A DNA stretch of 64,000 bases, from assembly GCA_963665395.2 (NCBI GenBank), contig OY762251.1, positions 1,426,001 through 1,490,000 on the forward strand. The letters are read 5' to 3'. A program made the position numbers and the translations under genes. Positions within the stretch are counted from its first letter, which is position 1, and each line of letters opens with the position of its first letter. The notes under the pieces were generated by a model. That model was not told the DNA's origin, searched no databases, and was given only the letters and a program-made list of their open reading frames with translations. Source of the DNA: Bin87 sp963665395. Lineage in GTDB: Bacteria > Chloroflexota > Dehalococcoidia > Lucifugimonadales > UBA3495. This document shows, in pieces, positions 8,085-16,125 of the stretch.

Positions 8085-8870
8085 ATGGACAACGGCAGCT
8101 GCAAGGGCGACCCCATCTACCGCCGCGTCCTGCTCAAGGTCAGCGGCGAATCTTTACAGGGCGCCGGGCCGGACGCCATCGACCCGGAAGCCGTGTCCTA
8201 CGTCGCCGACCAGATAATTGACACGCACTCCCGCGGCGTCGAGGTGGCCGTTGTCGTCGGCGGCGGCAACATCTGGCGCGGCTCCGCTGCCGAGCGGCGG
8301 GGGATGGAACGCTCCACCGCCGATCACGCCGGCATGGTGGCCACCCTGATCAACGGGCTGGCCCTGCAGGACGCGCTGGAACGCCGGGGCGCCATCACCC
8401 GAACCCAGTCGGCCCTGCCGATACAGGCCGTGGCCGAGCCGTACATTCGCCGCCGGGCCATCCGGCATCTGGAAAAGGGCCGCGTGGTGCTGTTCTGCGC
8501 CGGGGCCGGCAACCCCTATATGTCCACCGACACGGCATCGGCGCTGCGGGCGCTGGAGATCGGGGCCGAAGTGCTGCTCATGGCCAAGAACGGAGTGGAC
8601 GGCGTGTACGATTCGGACCCGCGCACCAACCCCGAAGCGGTACGGTTCGGCAACCTGGAATATCTCGACGCGGTCAACCGTCGCCTGGAGGTTATGGACT
8701 CCACGGCCATGACCCTGTGTATGGATAACCAGATGCCCATCATCGTGTTTGATATATTTGAGCATGGCGCCATGGGCCGTATCCTTCGCGGTGACGCGGT
8801 GGGCACTACCATCAGCGACGGGAAGCAACCGTACGTCACGCAAAACGGTAACGGTAAAGGAGGGGACTAA
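8085..8870 (+). CDS. pyrH: UMP kinase
   Basis: 261 aa. ATG 8085 is chosen; upstream in-frame codons overlap tsf. Amino-acid-kinase fold: RRVLLKVSGESL (phosphate-binding lysine and glycine loop), VVVGGGNIWRG, a D-H-AGMVATLINGLAL helix, and the uridine-binding segment LLMAKNGVDGVYDSDP. It phosphorylates UMP to UDP with ATP and is a hexamer allosterically controlled by GTP/UTP in known bacteria. Position between tsf and frr is the conserved one; frr starts 1 bp after its stop. Confidence 0.97.
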   Translation: MDNGSCKGDPIYRRVLLKVSGESLQGAGPDAIDPEAVSYVADQIIDTHSRGVEVAVVVGGGNIWRGSAAERRGMERSTADHAGMVATLINGLALQDALERRGAITRTQSALPIQAVAEPYIRRRAIRHLEKGRVVLFCAGAGNPYMSTDTASALRALEIGAEVLLMAKNGVDGVYDSDPRTNPEAVRFGNLEYLDAVNRRLEVMDSTAMTLCMDNQMPIIVFDIFEHGAMGRILRGDAVGTTISDGKQPYVTQNGNGKGGD

Positions 8871-8871
8871 A

Positions 8872-9474
8872 ATGACAACGCGCCGAGGCAGGGACAACAG
8901 CGACCAGGACGAGCGCACCATCGAGGACGTGCTGGCCGACGCCGAACACAGAATGGGCCAGTCCATCGAGGCCATGCGCCGCGACATCAGCACCCTCCGC
9001 ACCGGACGGGCCACGCCGGCGTTGATCGAGGACCTGGCGGTCGATTACTACGGAACGCCCACGCCCCTGAAACAGATTGCGTCCATCTCCGCCCCCGACG
9101 CCCGGGCCATCATGGTGCAGCCGTGGGACCGGCAGTCCCTCCGGGACATTGAGCGCAGCCTGACCCAATCGGACCTGGGGTTCAACCCGTCCAACGACGG
9201 CAACGTCATCACCGTGCCCATCCCGCCGCTGACCCAGGAACGCCGCCGCGAAATGGTGCGCCTGCTCAAGCGCAAGGCGGAGGACAGTAAGGTGGCCGTG
9301 CGCAACGTGCGCCGCGACGGCGTGGATTCCCTGCGCAAAATGGAGCGGGACAAATCGATCTCCCAGGACGAGAATCGCCGCAGCCAGGACACTCTGCAAA
9401 AGACCACCGACGCGCACATCAAGTCCATCGACGAGGTGGCCGCCGCCAAGGAGGCGGAGATTATGGAGGTTTAG
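8872..9474 (+). CDS. frr: Ribosome recycling factor
   Basis: 200 aa from ATG 8872, with AAAGGAGGGGACTAAA as ribosome site inside the end of pyrH. Signature segments: ISTLRTGRATPALIEDLAVDYYGTPTPL, AIMVQPWD, IPPLTQERRREMVRLLKRKAEDSKVAVRNVRRD and a C-terminal three-helix bundle tail. RRF splits post-termination ribosomes together with EF-G. It has an unusual 15-20-residue N-terminal extension rich in Arg/Asp. The normal next gene uppS is displaced by a MITE and a two-gene insert. Confidence 0.98.
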   Translation: MTTRRGRDNSDQDERTIEDVLADAEHRMGQSIEAMRRDISTLRTGRATPALIEDLAVDYYGTPTPLKQIASISAPDARAIMVQPWDRQSLRDIERSLTQSDLGFNPSNDGNVITVPIPPLTQERRREMVRLLKRKAEDSKVAVRNVRRDGVDSLRKMERDKSISQDENRRSQDTLQKTTDAHIKSIDEVAAAKEAEIMEV

Positions 9475-9530
9475 GGCAGGAACGCCCTTCGCAACATGAC
9501 GGACGAAGACCGTTTGCTACGCAGGGAATA

Positions 9531-9663
9531 GGTAGCGTTCCGTTTTAGGTGGTTTGGTTTTTGTCATTGCGAGCGTAGCGTGGCAATCCCGTTGGCGTAG
9601 CAGCAGTTTTAGTCGCTCGGATACCCCGCTGGGAAACTGAACCACCTAAATTGCAACGCTACC
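9531..9663. mobile_element. MITE family A, copy 1 (133 bp)
   Basis: Ends GGTAGCGTTCCGTTTTAGG / CCTAAATTGCAACGCTACC with inner TGGTTTGG...ACTGAACCA complementarity and a core containing GTCATTGCGAGCGTAGCG. A perfect 9-bp target duplication CAGGGAATA flanks it (9522-9530 and 9664-9672). It lies between frr and the DUF4258-like gene. Confidence 0.92.
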
Positions 9664-9679
9664 CAGGGAATACCAGGAA

Positions 9680-9964
9680 TTGCCCAAAACTCCTCACGGT
9701 GAACAATCCGGGAGACGGCACTCGGATATTCAGCCCGAATGGATTATGCGGATTGTCAGAGATCCCTATGACCAATGGGACGAAGTTCATCCGCGCACTG
9801 GAGAACCTGTGACAATTCTGGTCGGGCGCGTACCCCAGTTCAATCAGTGGATTAAGGTCGTTTTCGAGGGCAGTTCGGTTGAAAGCGGCCGGTTTGTTAC
9901 CGCCTACGCCGACAGACACTTGGCAGAACGGTACGGAGGTCGTCCATGGGCAAATCAATCATAG
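9680..9964 (+). CDS. DUF4258/PBECR-like small protein, possible toxin
   Basis: 94 aa if the TTG at 9680 is used; ATG 9746 would cut into the domain, which begins with QPEWIMRIVRDPYDQW. The order (P-E-W-I...DP, VTILVGRV, WIKVVFEG, FVTAYADR.LAERYGG) matches small RelE/barnase-like proteins of the DUF4258 kind, where a C-terminal TAY is common. The family homologue at 36159-36409 pairs with the same type of partner. The MITE and its duplicated target sit only 8 bp upstream, so the original 5' end may have been damaged. The end overlaps the next gene by 19 bp. Confidence 0.6.
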   Translation: MPKTPHGEQSGRRHSDIQPEWIMRIVRDPYDQWDEVHPRTGEPVTILVGRVPQFNQWIKVVFEGSSVESGRFVTAYADRHLAERYGGRPWANQS

Positions 9965-10227
9965 ATGAGACGCTCCCGGAGCCGCGTGCGGAATATTATC
10001 CCGAGGAAGGGATTCTGTACGTGGACAACGGCAAACCGTTCGGCGACGGTGAGACGATAGCTAAAGGACTGGTAGTTTTCTACGACCGGGAGAACGAGAG
10101 CGAGGTGGTTGGACTGTGCATAGAGTTTGACGCCGAAACCGTTCTCAAACCCTTCGTGAACGCAATACTGGCAAAGTATGGCGTGCGCCCGGAGCAACCA
10201 TCTGCTGCCGTTCCGACAAAGAGCTGA
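9946..10227 (+). CDS. DUF2283-like small protein, possible antitoxin
   Basis: 93 aa from ATG 9946, inside the end of the preceding gene. YYPEEGILYVDNGKPF...GLVVFYDRENESEVVGLCIEF is the beta-hairpin pattern of DUF2283 ('Y..e.D.LYi......' then 'v...yd..g.vvGieil'). DUF2283 genes commonly follow DUF4258 toxins, so the pair is a candidate toxin-antitoxin module inserted between frr and uppS. Confidence 0.6.
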   Translation: MGKSIIDETLPEPRAEYYPEEGILYVDNGKPFGDGETIAKGLVVFYDRENESEVVGLCIEFDAETVLKPFVNAILAKYGVRPEQPSAAVPTKS

Positions 10228-10285
10228 CTGTGTAAGCGCGTGACCGCCTGCCGCCGATAACGCGATACTTTCTGCATAACTCCCC

Positions 10286-11050
10286 TTGCCCACCGCCGAT
10301 AGCGTCCCCCATAACGCCGGGTCATATCACGATGCCGGCCCCCTGCCTCACCACGTTGCCATCATCATGGACGGCAACGGCCGTTGGGCCGCCCGCCGGG
10401 ATCTGCCGCGACGGGCCGGGCACCAGCAGGGCGTGGCCAACATCCGCCGCGTGGTGCGCGCGCTGGCCGAGCGGGGGGTATCTGTGGTGACCCTCTACGC
10501 TTTCTCCACGGAGAACTGGCGCCGCCCCACCGAGGAGGTGGACGGGCTGCTGACGATCCTGGCCGAAGAGATCGAACCGCAAACCCGGGAACTGCACGAG
10601 GCCGGCGTGCGGCTGGTGCATCTGGGCGACCCCGAGCCATTGGACGCGGCTTTGCAGGACGCCATCAACCAGGCCCAGCAGGTTACCAGGCACAACGCCG
10701 GCGTTGTGTTGAACATCGCGTTCAACTACGGCGGGCGGGGCGAGATCCTCCAGGCGGTCCGGCGCATCCTGGTCGATGGCGTGGCTCCGGACCTGGTGGA
10801 CGAGGCCCTGTTCAGCCGCTACCTGTACACCGATGGCTGTCCTGACCCCGATCTGATCATCCGCACCGGCGGCGAGCAGCGCCTCAGCAACTTCCTCCTC
10901 TGGCAGGCCGCCTACAGCGAGTATTACCATACGCCGGTTCTCTGGCCCGATTTGGATGCGGACGAACTGGACCGGGCGCTGGAGGACTACCGGCGCCGGC
11001 GGCGGCGTTTCGGCGCTCTGGACGGGCCGGATAAGCCCAGCGGGGAATAG
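10286..11050 (+). CDS. uppS: Undecaprenyl diphosphate synthase (cis-prenyltransferase)
   Basis: 254 aa from TTG 10286; the ribosome site is weak, and the conserved domain begins at HHVAIIMDGNGRWA about 22 residues in. IMDGNGRWA carries the catalytic Asp, then LYAFSTENWRRP, NIAFNYGGRGEI, and PDPDLIIRTGGEQRLSNFLLWQAAYSE, all hallmarks of Z-prenyl synthases. It adds isopentenyl units to farnesyl diphosphate to make the lipid carrier for peptidoglycan. It ends 5 bp before cdsA. Confidence 0.97.
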   Translation: MPTADSVPHNAGSYHDAGPLPHHVAIIMDGNGRWAARRDLPRRAGHQQGVANIRRVVRALAERGVSVVTLYAFSTENWRRPTEEVDGLLTILAEEIEPQTRELHEAGVRLVHLGDPEPLDAALQDAINQAQQVTRHNAGVVLNIAFNYGGRGEILQAVRRILVDGVAPDLVDEALFSRYLYTDGCPDPDLIIRTGGEQRLSNFLLWQAAYSEYYHTPVLWPDLDADELDRALEDYRRRRRRFGALDGPDKPSGE

Positions 11051-11055
11051 CGTCC

Positions 11056-12108
11056 GTGCTGCTCTACCGGGTCCTCACCGCCCTGGTGGGCGTTCCCGTT
11101 GTCCTGGCCGCTATCTGGTTCGGACCGCCGTGGCTGACCATGATAGCGGCGATAGCGGCGGTTATCGGGGTTTGGGAGGCTTACCAGCTGTATCCTCCCG
11201 TCAGTTCAGCGGATGCCGACGCCCCGCCGACGCCATTGCCTGTCCTCTTGGGCGGCGCCTGGGCCGTGGCGCTGGTGCTGGCGGGAGAGCTGGCCGTCAA
11301 GCCGCGGGATTTCGCAGTGGCGGCGGCCACGATATGCGTGGTGGGCTGCATCATCGGCGGTTTGTGGATGATTGCGGCGTGGCGTGGCCGGCGACCGGCC
11401 GTGGCCATCATATACCTGGTGATTCCCCCGGCGTACATCGGTGGCGCGTTGGCCGGCGCCGTCGCGCTGCGTGGCATCATCGGAGAGCGCATCGTGCTGC
11501 CGCCGGAGGGGGGCGCCAGCGTGGATGTTTCCGCGCTTTCGCCGTCGCCGGACCTTGAGGAAAACGGGTTGGGCGAACCGCTGGAGATACCTTTGGAGAT
11601 ACCTTCGGAGGCGGCAACGGAATCTATCGGCTCGTGGCTTCTTCCCGACATCGCTGGCGCCGAGTTCGCGCAAAGCGTCGCCAACCTCACCGACCTGGGT
11701 TGCTGGCTGCTGCTGTTGACCATTCTCACCGTGTATGCCGCCGACACCGGGGCCTACGCCGTGGGCCGGCTCATCGGACGGCGCCGGATGGCTCCCGGCA
11801 TCAGCCCGGGCAAGACCTGGGAGGGAACGGCCGGCGGAATGGCGGCGGCGATCATCGCGGCGGTGGCGCTGGGCGTCCTGTTTCCGTTGCAGATCCAGAT
11901 TTGGCAAGCGGCGTTGATTGGTGTTATTTTAGGCGCGGTTTCCCCGGCCGGCGATCTGTTGGAGTCAAAGGTCAAGCGTTTGGCCGACGCCAAGGATTCC
12001 GGCAACCTTTTCCCCGGACACGGCGGGATGCTGGACCGTCTCGACAGTCTGCTCCCGGCCGTGGCAATCGTGTACATCCTGGCGGTAACGATTACCGTCG
12101 CCACCTGA
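11056..12108 (+). CDS. cdsA: Phosphatidate cytidylyltransferase (CDP-diacylglycerol synthase)
   Basis: 350 aa from GTG 11056. Several membrane helices; the C-terminal signature DLLESKVKRLADAKDSGNLFPGHGGMLDRLDS is the CdsA motif with its metal-binding Asp residues, and DTGAYAVGRLIGRRRMAPGISPGKTWEG precedes it. It makes CDP-diacylglycerol from phosphatidate and CTP. It is about 70 residues longer than usual because of a hydrophilic loop (residues ~145-205, rich in Glu/Ser/Pro with a repeated LEIP) between two membrane helices; no domain is recognisable in the loop. Confidence 0.95.
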   Translation: MLLYRVLTALVGVPVVLAAIWFGPPWLTMIAAIAAVIGVWEAYQLYPPVSSADADAPPTPLPVLLGGAWAVALVLAGELAVKPRDFAVAAATICVVGCIIGGLWMIAAWRGRRPAVAIIYLVIPPAYIGGALAGAVALRGIIGERIVLPPEGGASVDVSALSPSPDLEENGLGEPLEIPLEIPSEAATESIGSWLLPDIAGAEFAQSVANLTDLGCWLLLLTILTVYAADTGAYAVGRLIGRRRMAPGISPGKTWEGTAGGMAAAIIAAVALGVLFPLQIQIWQAALIGVILGAVSPAGDLLESKVKRLADAKDSGNLFPGHGGMLDRLDSLLPAVAIVYILAVTITVAT

Positions 12109-12124
12109 CCCTGACACCATTCCC

Positions 12125-13285
12125 ATGCGACGCATCGTAATACTCGGTTCCACTGGCTCCATCGGGCGGCAGACCCTGGACATCGTGCGGGCTTTCCGTA
12201 ACGAGTTTGATGTGGTGGGCCTGGCGGCCGGCAACAACACCGCCCTGCTCCTGGAACAGGTTGCGGAGTTCAACCCCCGCTACATCTGGTGTACCACGCC
12301 GCCCGCGCCGTTGCCGGAGGGTACAACGTTGCTCCCCATGGCCGAGATGGCGGCGCTGCCCGAGGTGGACCAGGTCATGGTCGCGCTGATGGGCGCAGTC
12401 GGGCTGTCGCCCACCATGAACGCCCTGCGCGCCGGCAAGCAGGTGGCCTTGTCCAACAAGGAACCCATCGTAATGGCCGGGCAGACGCTGAAGGAGACTG
12501 AGGCCAAGCATGGCGGCGTCATCCTGCCCGTGGACAGCGAACCCAGCGCCATCTGGCAGTGTCTCCAGGGCGAAGACAACCACATCTGCCGGCTGATGAT
12601 AACCGCCAGCGGCGGTCCCTTCCGCCGCACTCCCCTGGAAGAGCTGGAGAAGGTTACGCCGGAACAGGCCCTGCAACACCCCACCTGGCGCATGGGCGAC
12701 AAGATCACCATTGATTCGGCCACGCTGATGAACAAGGCTTTTGAGGTGATTGAATCCCACTGGCTGTTCTCCGTGCCGTGGGAGGACATCGCCGTGGTGG
12801 TGCATCCCCAGAGCACCATCCACTCCATGGTGGAGTTCGACGACGGCTCGGTGAAAGCTCAGCTGGGACCGCCGAGTATGCGCCTGCCCATCCAGTACGC
12901 GCTGTTCTACCCGCAGCGGTTCGCCAACGACGAGATCCCTCGCCTGGACATCACCGCTCCGTGGACGCTGGACTTCGAGCCGCTGCAGCTGGAGCGTTAT
13001 CCCTGCTTTGGACTGGCCGTAGCCGCTGGAAAGGCCGGCGGCACGATGCCCACCGTCCTCAGCGCGGCCGACGAGGTGGCGGTGCAGGCTTTCTTGCGGG
13101 GCAGCATCGGGTTCACTGACATCTACCGGGTGGTAGAGCAAGTGCTGGGCGAGCATCATTCACAGCCTTCCCCGGACTTGGGCGCTATAGTGGAAGCAGA
13201 CCGTTGGGCCAACGCGCGGGCTGCCGAAATAGCCGGCAGCTATCCCGATCCGACGCGCCGCGCTTCCTCTGATACAATAAATTGA
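12125..13285 (+). CDS. dxr: 1-deoxy-D-xylulose-5-phosphate reductoisomerase
   Basis: 386 aa, full length. NADPH-binding ILGSTGSIGRQTLDIV at the N-terminus; NKEPIVMAG (usual NKESLV); metal and substrate residues in LPVDSEPSAIWQ and ITIDSATLMNKAFEVIE; loop TASGGPFR; HPQSTIHSMVEFDDGS. It catalyses the committed step of the MEP isoprenoid pathway, feeding uppS in the same cluster. The usual DSEH is DSEP here, a minor change outside the metal ligands Asp and Glu. Its TGA overlaps the possible TTG of the next gene. Confidence 0.97.
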   Translation: MRRIVILGSTGSIGRQTLDIVRAFRNEFDVVGLAAGNNTALLLEQVAEFNPRYIWCTTPPAPLPEGTTLLPMAEMAALPEVDQVMVALMGAVGLSPTMNALRAGKQVALSNKEPIVMAGQTLKETEAKHGGVILPVDSEPSAIWQCLQGEDNHICRLMITASGGPFRRTPLEELEKVTPEQALQHPTWRMGDKITIDSATLMNKAFEVIESHWLFSVPWEDIAVVVHPQSTIHSMVEFDDGSVKAQLGPPSMRLPIQYALFYPQRFANDEIPRLDITAPWTLDFEPLQLERYPCFGLAVAAGKAGGTMPTVLSAADEVAVQAFLRGSIGFTDIYRVVEQVLGEHHSQPSPDLGAIVEADRWANARAAEIAGSYPDPTRRASSDTIN

Positions 13286-13851
13286 CGGCGCGACGCAGCA
13301 GGCGCAGTCGCTGGCGACGCAGATGGTTGCATTGGCGGTGGCGGCTGCGACGCCGGGCGAGAAGATTTTCCTACAATTGGCAACTGCTCCACTTTGCGGC
13401 TACGCCCTTCGGCATTGCCTTGACCACAATAGTAGCGACGCACTTGCGCCATCCGACGGTACGACCGGCGATAGCCAACTTTGACGGCATGGCATCGCTG
13501 GTCAGTATCAGCGCAGTCTATTACGGTATGATAGCCGTTGTAGCGGAATTAGGAGGCCGGATCGTGTTCTGGGCATTGGCACAATGGCAAAAAGACAGAG
13601 AGGCGGCAAGAAGGGAACGCCGGCGCCTCAGCTCACGGGCCAGAGCGGCAGGAATGGCAGAAGGCCGTATGGAAGGCCGTATGGAAGGCCGTGTGGAAGG
13701 CCGTGTGGAAGGCCGTGTGGAAGGCCGTGCAGAAGGCCAACACGGGATCATTGTAGCTATGTGGAACGGGGCGCAGTCCGACCAGGAACGGGCTTACGTT
13801 CGACGCATTGCAGAAGAGCACGGTATCGCTTTGCCGGCTCAGGGCGAATAG
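13282..13851 (+). CDS. Small membrane protein with EGRx tetrapeptide repeats
   Basis: Up to 189 aa; start uncertain. Two hydrophobic segments (FGIALTTIVATHL; ASLVSISAVYYGMIAVVAELGGRIVFWAL) are followed by a charged coiled-coil region and about seven EGR(M/V/A) units coded by a 12-bp tandem repeat (~13663-13740). Then comes HGIIVAMWNGAQSDQERAYVRRIAEEHGI. The first ~35 residues are implausibly Arg/Trp-rich, while the +1 frame there reads like normal protein (QQAQSLATQMVALAVAAATPGEK), so a frameshift near 13385 is possible. It is paralogous to the protein at 21408-21986 by the shared GG-x6-9-Q(K)W...RE..R motif and HGII. Confidence 0.6.
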   Translation: MTARRSRRSRWRRRWLHWRWRLRRRARRFSYNWQLLHFAATPFGIALTTIVATHLRHPTVRPAIANFDGMASLVSISAVYYGMIAVVAELGGRIVFWALAQWQKDREAARRERRRLSSRARAAGMAEGRMEGRMEGRVEGRVEGRVEGRAEGQHGIIVAMWNGAQSDQERAYVRRIAEEHGIALPAQGE

Positions 13852-13894
13852 GTCCGGTAGAGTATCCGTTCAATCGAACACACTGCTTTTGCTT

Positions 13895-15292
13895 ATGGAT
13901 ACGTTGCTGATCGCGCTGGCGTCGTTCATACCGATGCTGCTGCTCCTGGTGGTGGTGCATGAGCTGGGGCACTTCTGGTCGGCCAAAGCCTTTGGCGTCA
14001 AGGTGCTGGAGTTCGGCGTAGGCTACCCGCCCCGCGCCTTCGGCATCTATACCGGGCGCACCGAGACGTTGCTGGCCCCGACCACGGTCTGCCTCAACGG
14101 AACGCTGGCTCACGTCCAGCCGGGGCAGGTGGTGCGCGTCCTGTCCGGCGAAACCAACGATGGAGAATTGGTGGCCCGCTACGTCGAGTTGCGGAACGCC
14201 GGACGGCGGGAGGGCCTGTTGGGAACGCTGGCCCGCCTGGCCGGGTTTGGTGGCGGCCCCCGTCAGGATGACGTCGCGGAACGGCCCAACCGCCGTCGGC
14301 TTGAAGACGTGGAAAGCGACGAGTTCCTGCGGCACGAGGGCCGGGTCCGCGAGGTTCACCCCGACCGCATCGTTCTGGCCGACATGATCTACTCAGTCAA
14401 CTGGCTGCCCCTGGGCGGCTTCGTGCGGCTGTCCGGCGAGAACAATCCCGCCGCGCCGCGCAGCCTGGCCCGCCGCGGATTGGGGCAGCGTGCCATCGTG
14501 CTGGCCGCCGGTTCCGCGATGAACGCCCTATTCCCCATCGTGGCCTTCGCCATCATGTTCATGATCCCCCACACGGAACTGGTGGGCGGCACCGTGGAAA
14601 TCACCCAGGTCGCGCCGGGTTCGCCGGCGGAAACGGCGGGCTTGCAAGCCGGCGACCGGGTGGTCCAGGTTGGCGACGCGCCGCTGGCATCGCCCCAGGA
14701 CCTGCCCCAGGAGGTGCGGCTGTCCGCCGGCTCCGAGATGGTATGGGTCATCGAGCGCGACGGGCAGCAGCGGGCCGCCCAAGTTACGCCCCGGGTCAAT
14801 CCGCCGGCCGGCCAGGGAGCAGTTGGCATCGGCTTTACGATAGTGGACCAGCAGGAAGAGCGGCGGGTGGAACCACCGTGGACCGCGGCCAGAATGGGAG
14901 TGACCAGAACCTGGGACACCCTTGAACTGATGGGCCGGGAGATACGCGGCTGGTTCGGCGGCGGCCGAAGTCCGGAATTGAGCGGGCCCATCGGCATCGC
15001 CCACATCACCGGCGAAATCACCCGTCAGGGCGGGTTGCAGGGCTGGGTGCTGGTGGCCATCCTGTTGAGCATCAACCTGGCCATCCTGAACATACTGCCC
15101 ATTCCGATGCTGGATGGCGGCCGGCTGCTGTTCGTGTTCATCGAGTGGATCCGGGGCGGCAAGCGGGTTCCATCGGAGAAAGAGGGCCTGGTGCACCTGA
15201 TCGGTTTCGTGGCCCTGCTGCTGCTGGTTATCGCCATCTCCGCCAACGACATCCTGCGCCTGATACGGGGCATCAGCCCGCTGGGTGGGTGA
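13895..15292 (+). CDS. rseP: Site-2 intramembrane zinc metalloprotease (M50, RseP type)
   Basis: 465 aa from ATG 13895. The first membrane helix carries VVHELGHFWSAK, the HExxH zinc site; the last third has INLAILNILPIPMLDGGRLLF, supplying the third ligand Asp; a PDZ domain (AGLQAGDRVVQVGD) sits between. It cleaves transmembrane anti-sigma factors and signal-peptide remnants. An extra ~115-residue hydrophilic insert (residues ~55-165) separates FGVGYPPRAFGIYTG from YSVNWLPLGGFVRLSGE, which are nearly adjacent in E. coli RseP. It ends the cluster, as expected after dxr. Confidence 0.95.
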   Translation: MDTLLIALASFIPMLLLLVVVHELGHFWSAKAFGVKVLEFGVGYPPRAFGIYTGRTETLLAPTTVCLNGTLAHVQPGQVVRVLSGETNDGELVARYVELRNAGRREGLLGTLARLAGFGGGPRQDDVAERPNRRRLEDVESDEFLRHEGRVREVHPDRIVLADMIYSVNWLPLGGFVRLSGENNPAAPRSLARRGLGQRAIVLAAGSAMNALFPIVAFAIMFMIPHTELVGGTVEITQVAPGSPAETAGLQAGDRVVQVGDAPLASPQDLPQEVRLSAGSEMVWVIERDGQQRAAQVTPRVNPPAGQGAVGIGFTIVDQQEERRVEPPWTAARMGVTRTWDTLELMGREIRGWFGGGRSPELSGPIGIAHITGEITRQGGLQGWVLVAILLSINLAILNILPIPMLDGGRLLFVFIEWIRGGKRVPSEKEGLVHLIGFVALLLLVIAISANDILRLIRGISPLGG

Positions 15293-15339
15293 ACCGGCCG
15301 ATCTGCAACTCAAAGGCGGGAGCCTGTTGGATGTAGTCG

Positions 15340-15779
15340 CTAGTCGTTGCTGAGAGAAACTGCGCCGGTGCGCCCGTCGTAAGACAGGCGGAAGTGGCGC
15401 AGAAAATCCCGGCCCAAGATGGCGGTGTATGGCTGGCCGCCGGCTTCCAAGCCGGCGCCGGCAAAAGCGCCGGTGAATACGGCGCTCAACCCCGGTATGT
15501 AGATCCGGGCAAGGTGAAGATTGACCAGGCCCCGCCCGTGCACGCCGGACACTCCTGGCCAGCCACCGGCAGATTCAGCGCGTATGCGAGGTCAGAATCT
15601 ATGCAGGTGGTGTCCGATCCCGTATCCAACAAAGCCGGCAGAGCGCCGTGTACCGCATCGGTGCGGGCGGCGGCGGCCATCATGAGCTCGTGGTCGATAC
15701 CAACCAATACCGGGATAGTAGGGCCGCGGGCCACCAGCAAATCGGGTTGGCCGGCAATTCCGCATTCAATCGTTGGCAT
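15340..15779 (-). pseudogene. Retropepsin-like aspartyl protease, frameshifted
   Basis: The first frame (from ATG 15779) gives an N-terminal strand, then ALLDTGSDTTCIDSDLAYALNLP, where DTGSD is the retropepsin catalytic motif. The frame ends in nonsense, while the next frame continues seamlessly: SGVHGRGLVNLHLARI...AILGRDFLRHFRLSYDGRTGAVSLS, with the typical ILGRDFL.. flap and C-terminal strand. Joining needs one missing base near 15552 (after ...GQE). The intact protein would be ~146 aa. The gene overlaps its upstream partner by 14 bp. Broken in this assembly, or a sequencing error. Confidence 0.75.
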
Positions 15780-16014
15780 GGAGCGTCCTGTAAGGCACGT
15801 AGGGCGCCAGCTTCAGGGGAGGCGCGCCAACTCTCCTGACCAGGCAAGGGCCTTGACTGATGAGGGCTATCGCCTCTTCGGCGGCCTCTTGGGATGTTTC
15901 ATAGCTTCCCACCATCTTCTCGTTATGGAAAACCACCCACTTGCCGAAGTAATCCAGTTCCAGGTCGTTCTGCATCGCTTCGTAAGCCGCGATGTTCTCT
16001 TTCAGTGTAGCCAT
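15766..16014 (-). CDS. DUF5678 family small protein
   Basis: 82 aa. The pattern LDYFGKWVVFHNEKMVGSYETSQEAAEEAIAL is characteristic of DUF5678 ('y.GkWVa..n.evv....t..eA...a'). Family knowledge: these small proteins are frequently encoded directly before retropepsin-like proteases, as here, overlapping by 14 bp. Function unknown. Confidence 0.8.
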   Translation of the reverse strand: MATLKENIAAYEAMQNDLELDYFGKWVVFHNEKMVGSYETSQEAAEEAIALISQGPCLVRRVGAPPLKLAPYVPYRTLHAND

Positions 16015-16068
16015 GGGGACACCTCTGCGGTACTGCCGTGAGAAAGTCGTTCCTGATTAATATCCTAA

Positions 16069-16098
16069 CGGCCCCCCTGCCCTACGGCAAGGGGGCCG
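16069..16098. terminator. Hairpin downstream of the dienelactone hydrolase gene
   Basis: CGGCCCCCCTGCC / GGCAAGGGGGCCG with a short CTA(C) loop. It lies between the end of the minus-strand hydrolase (16126) and the next minus-strand start (16014), fitting a terminator without a strong U-run. Confidence 0.6.
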
Positions 16099-16125
16099 CT
16101 CAGTCCTCAAAGAGGCAGTGGGGAT

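Noticed and set aside
13757..14359. Long minus-strand frames opposite rseP, pyrH, dxr and others
   Set aside because: Typical antisense shadows of GC-rich genes, with His/Arg/Gly-rich composition and no ribosome sites.
15540..15560. Frameshift in the retropepsin gene as programmed recoding
   Set aside because: No slippery heptamer or strong downstream structure is visible; a one-base loss or read error explains it.
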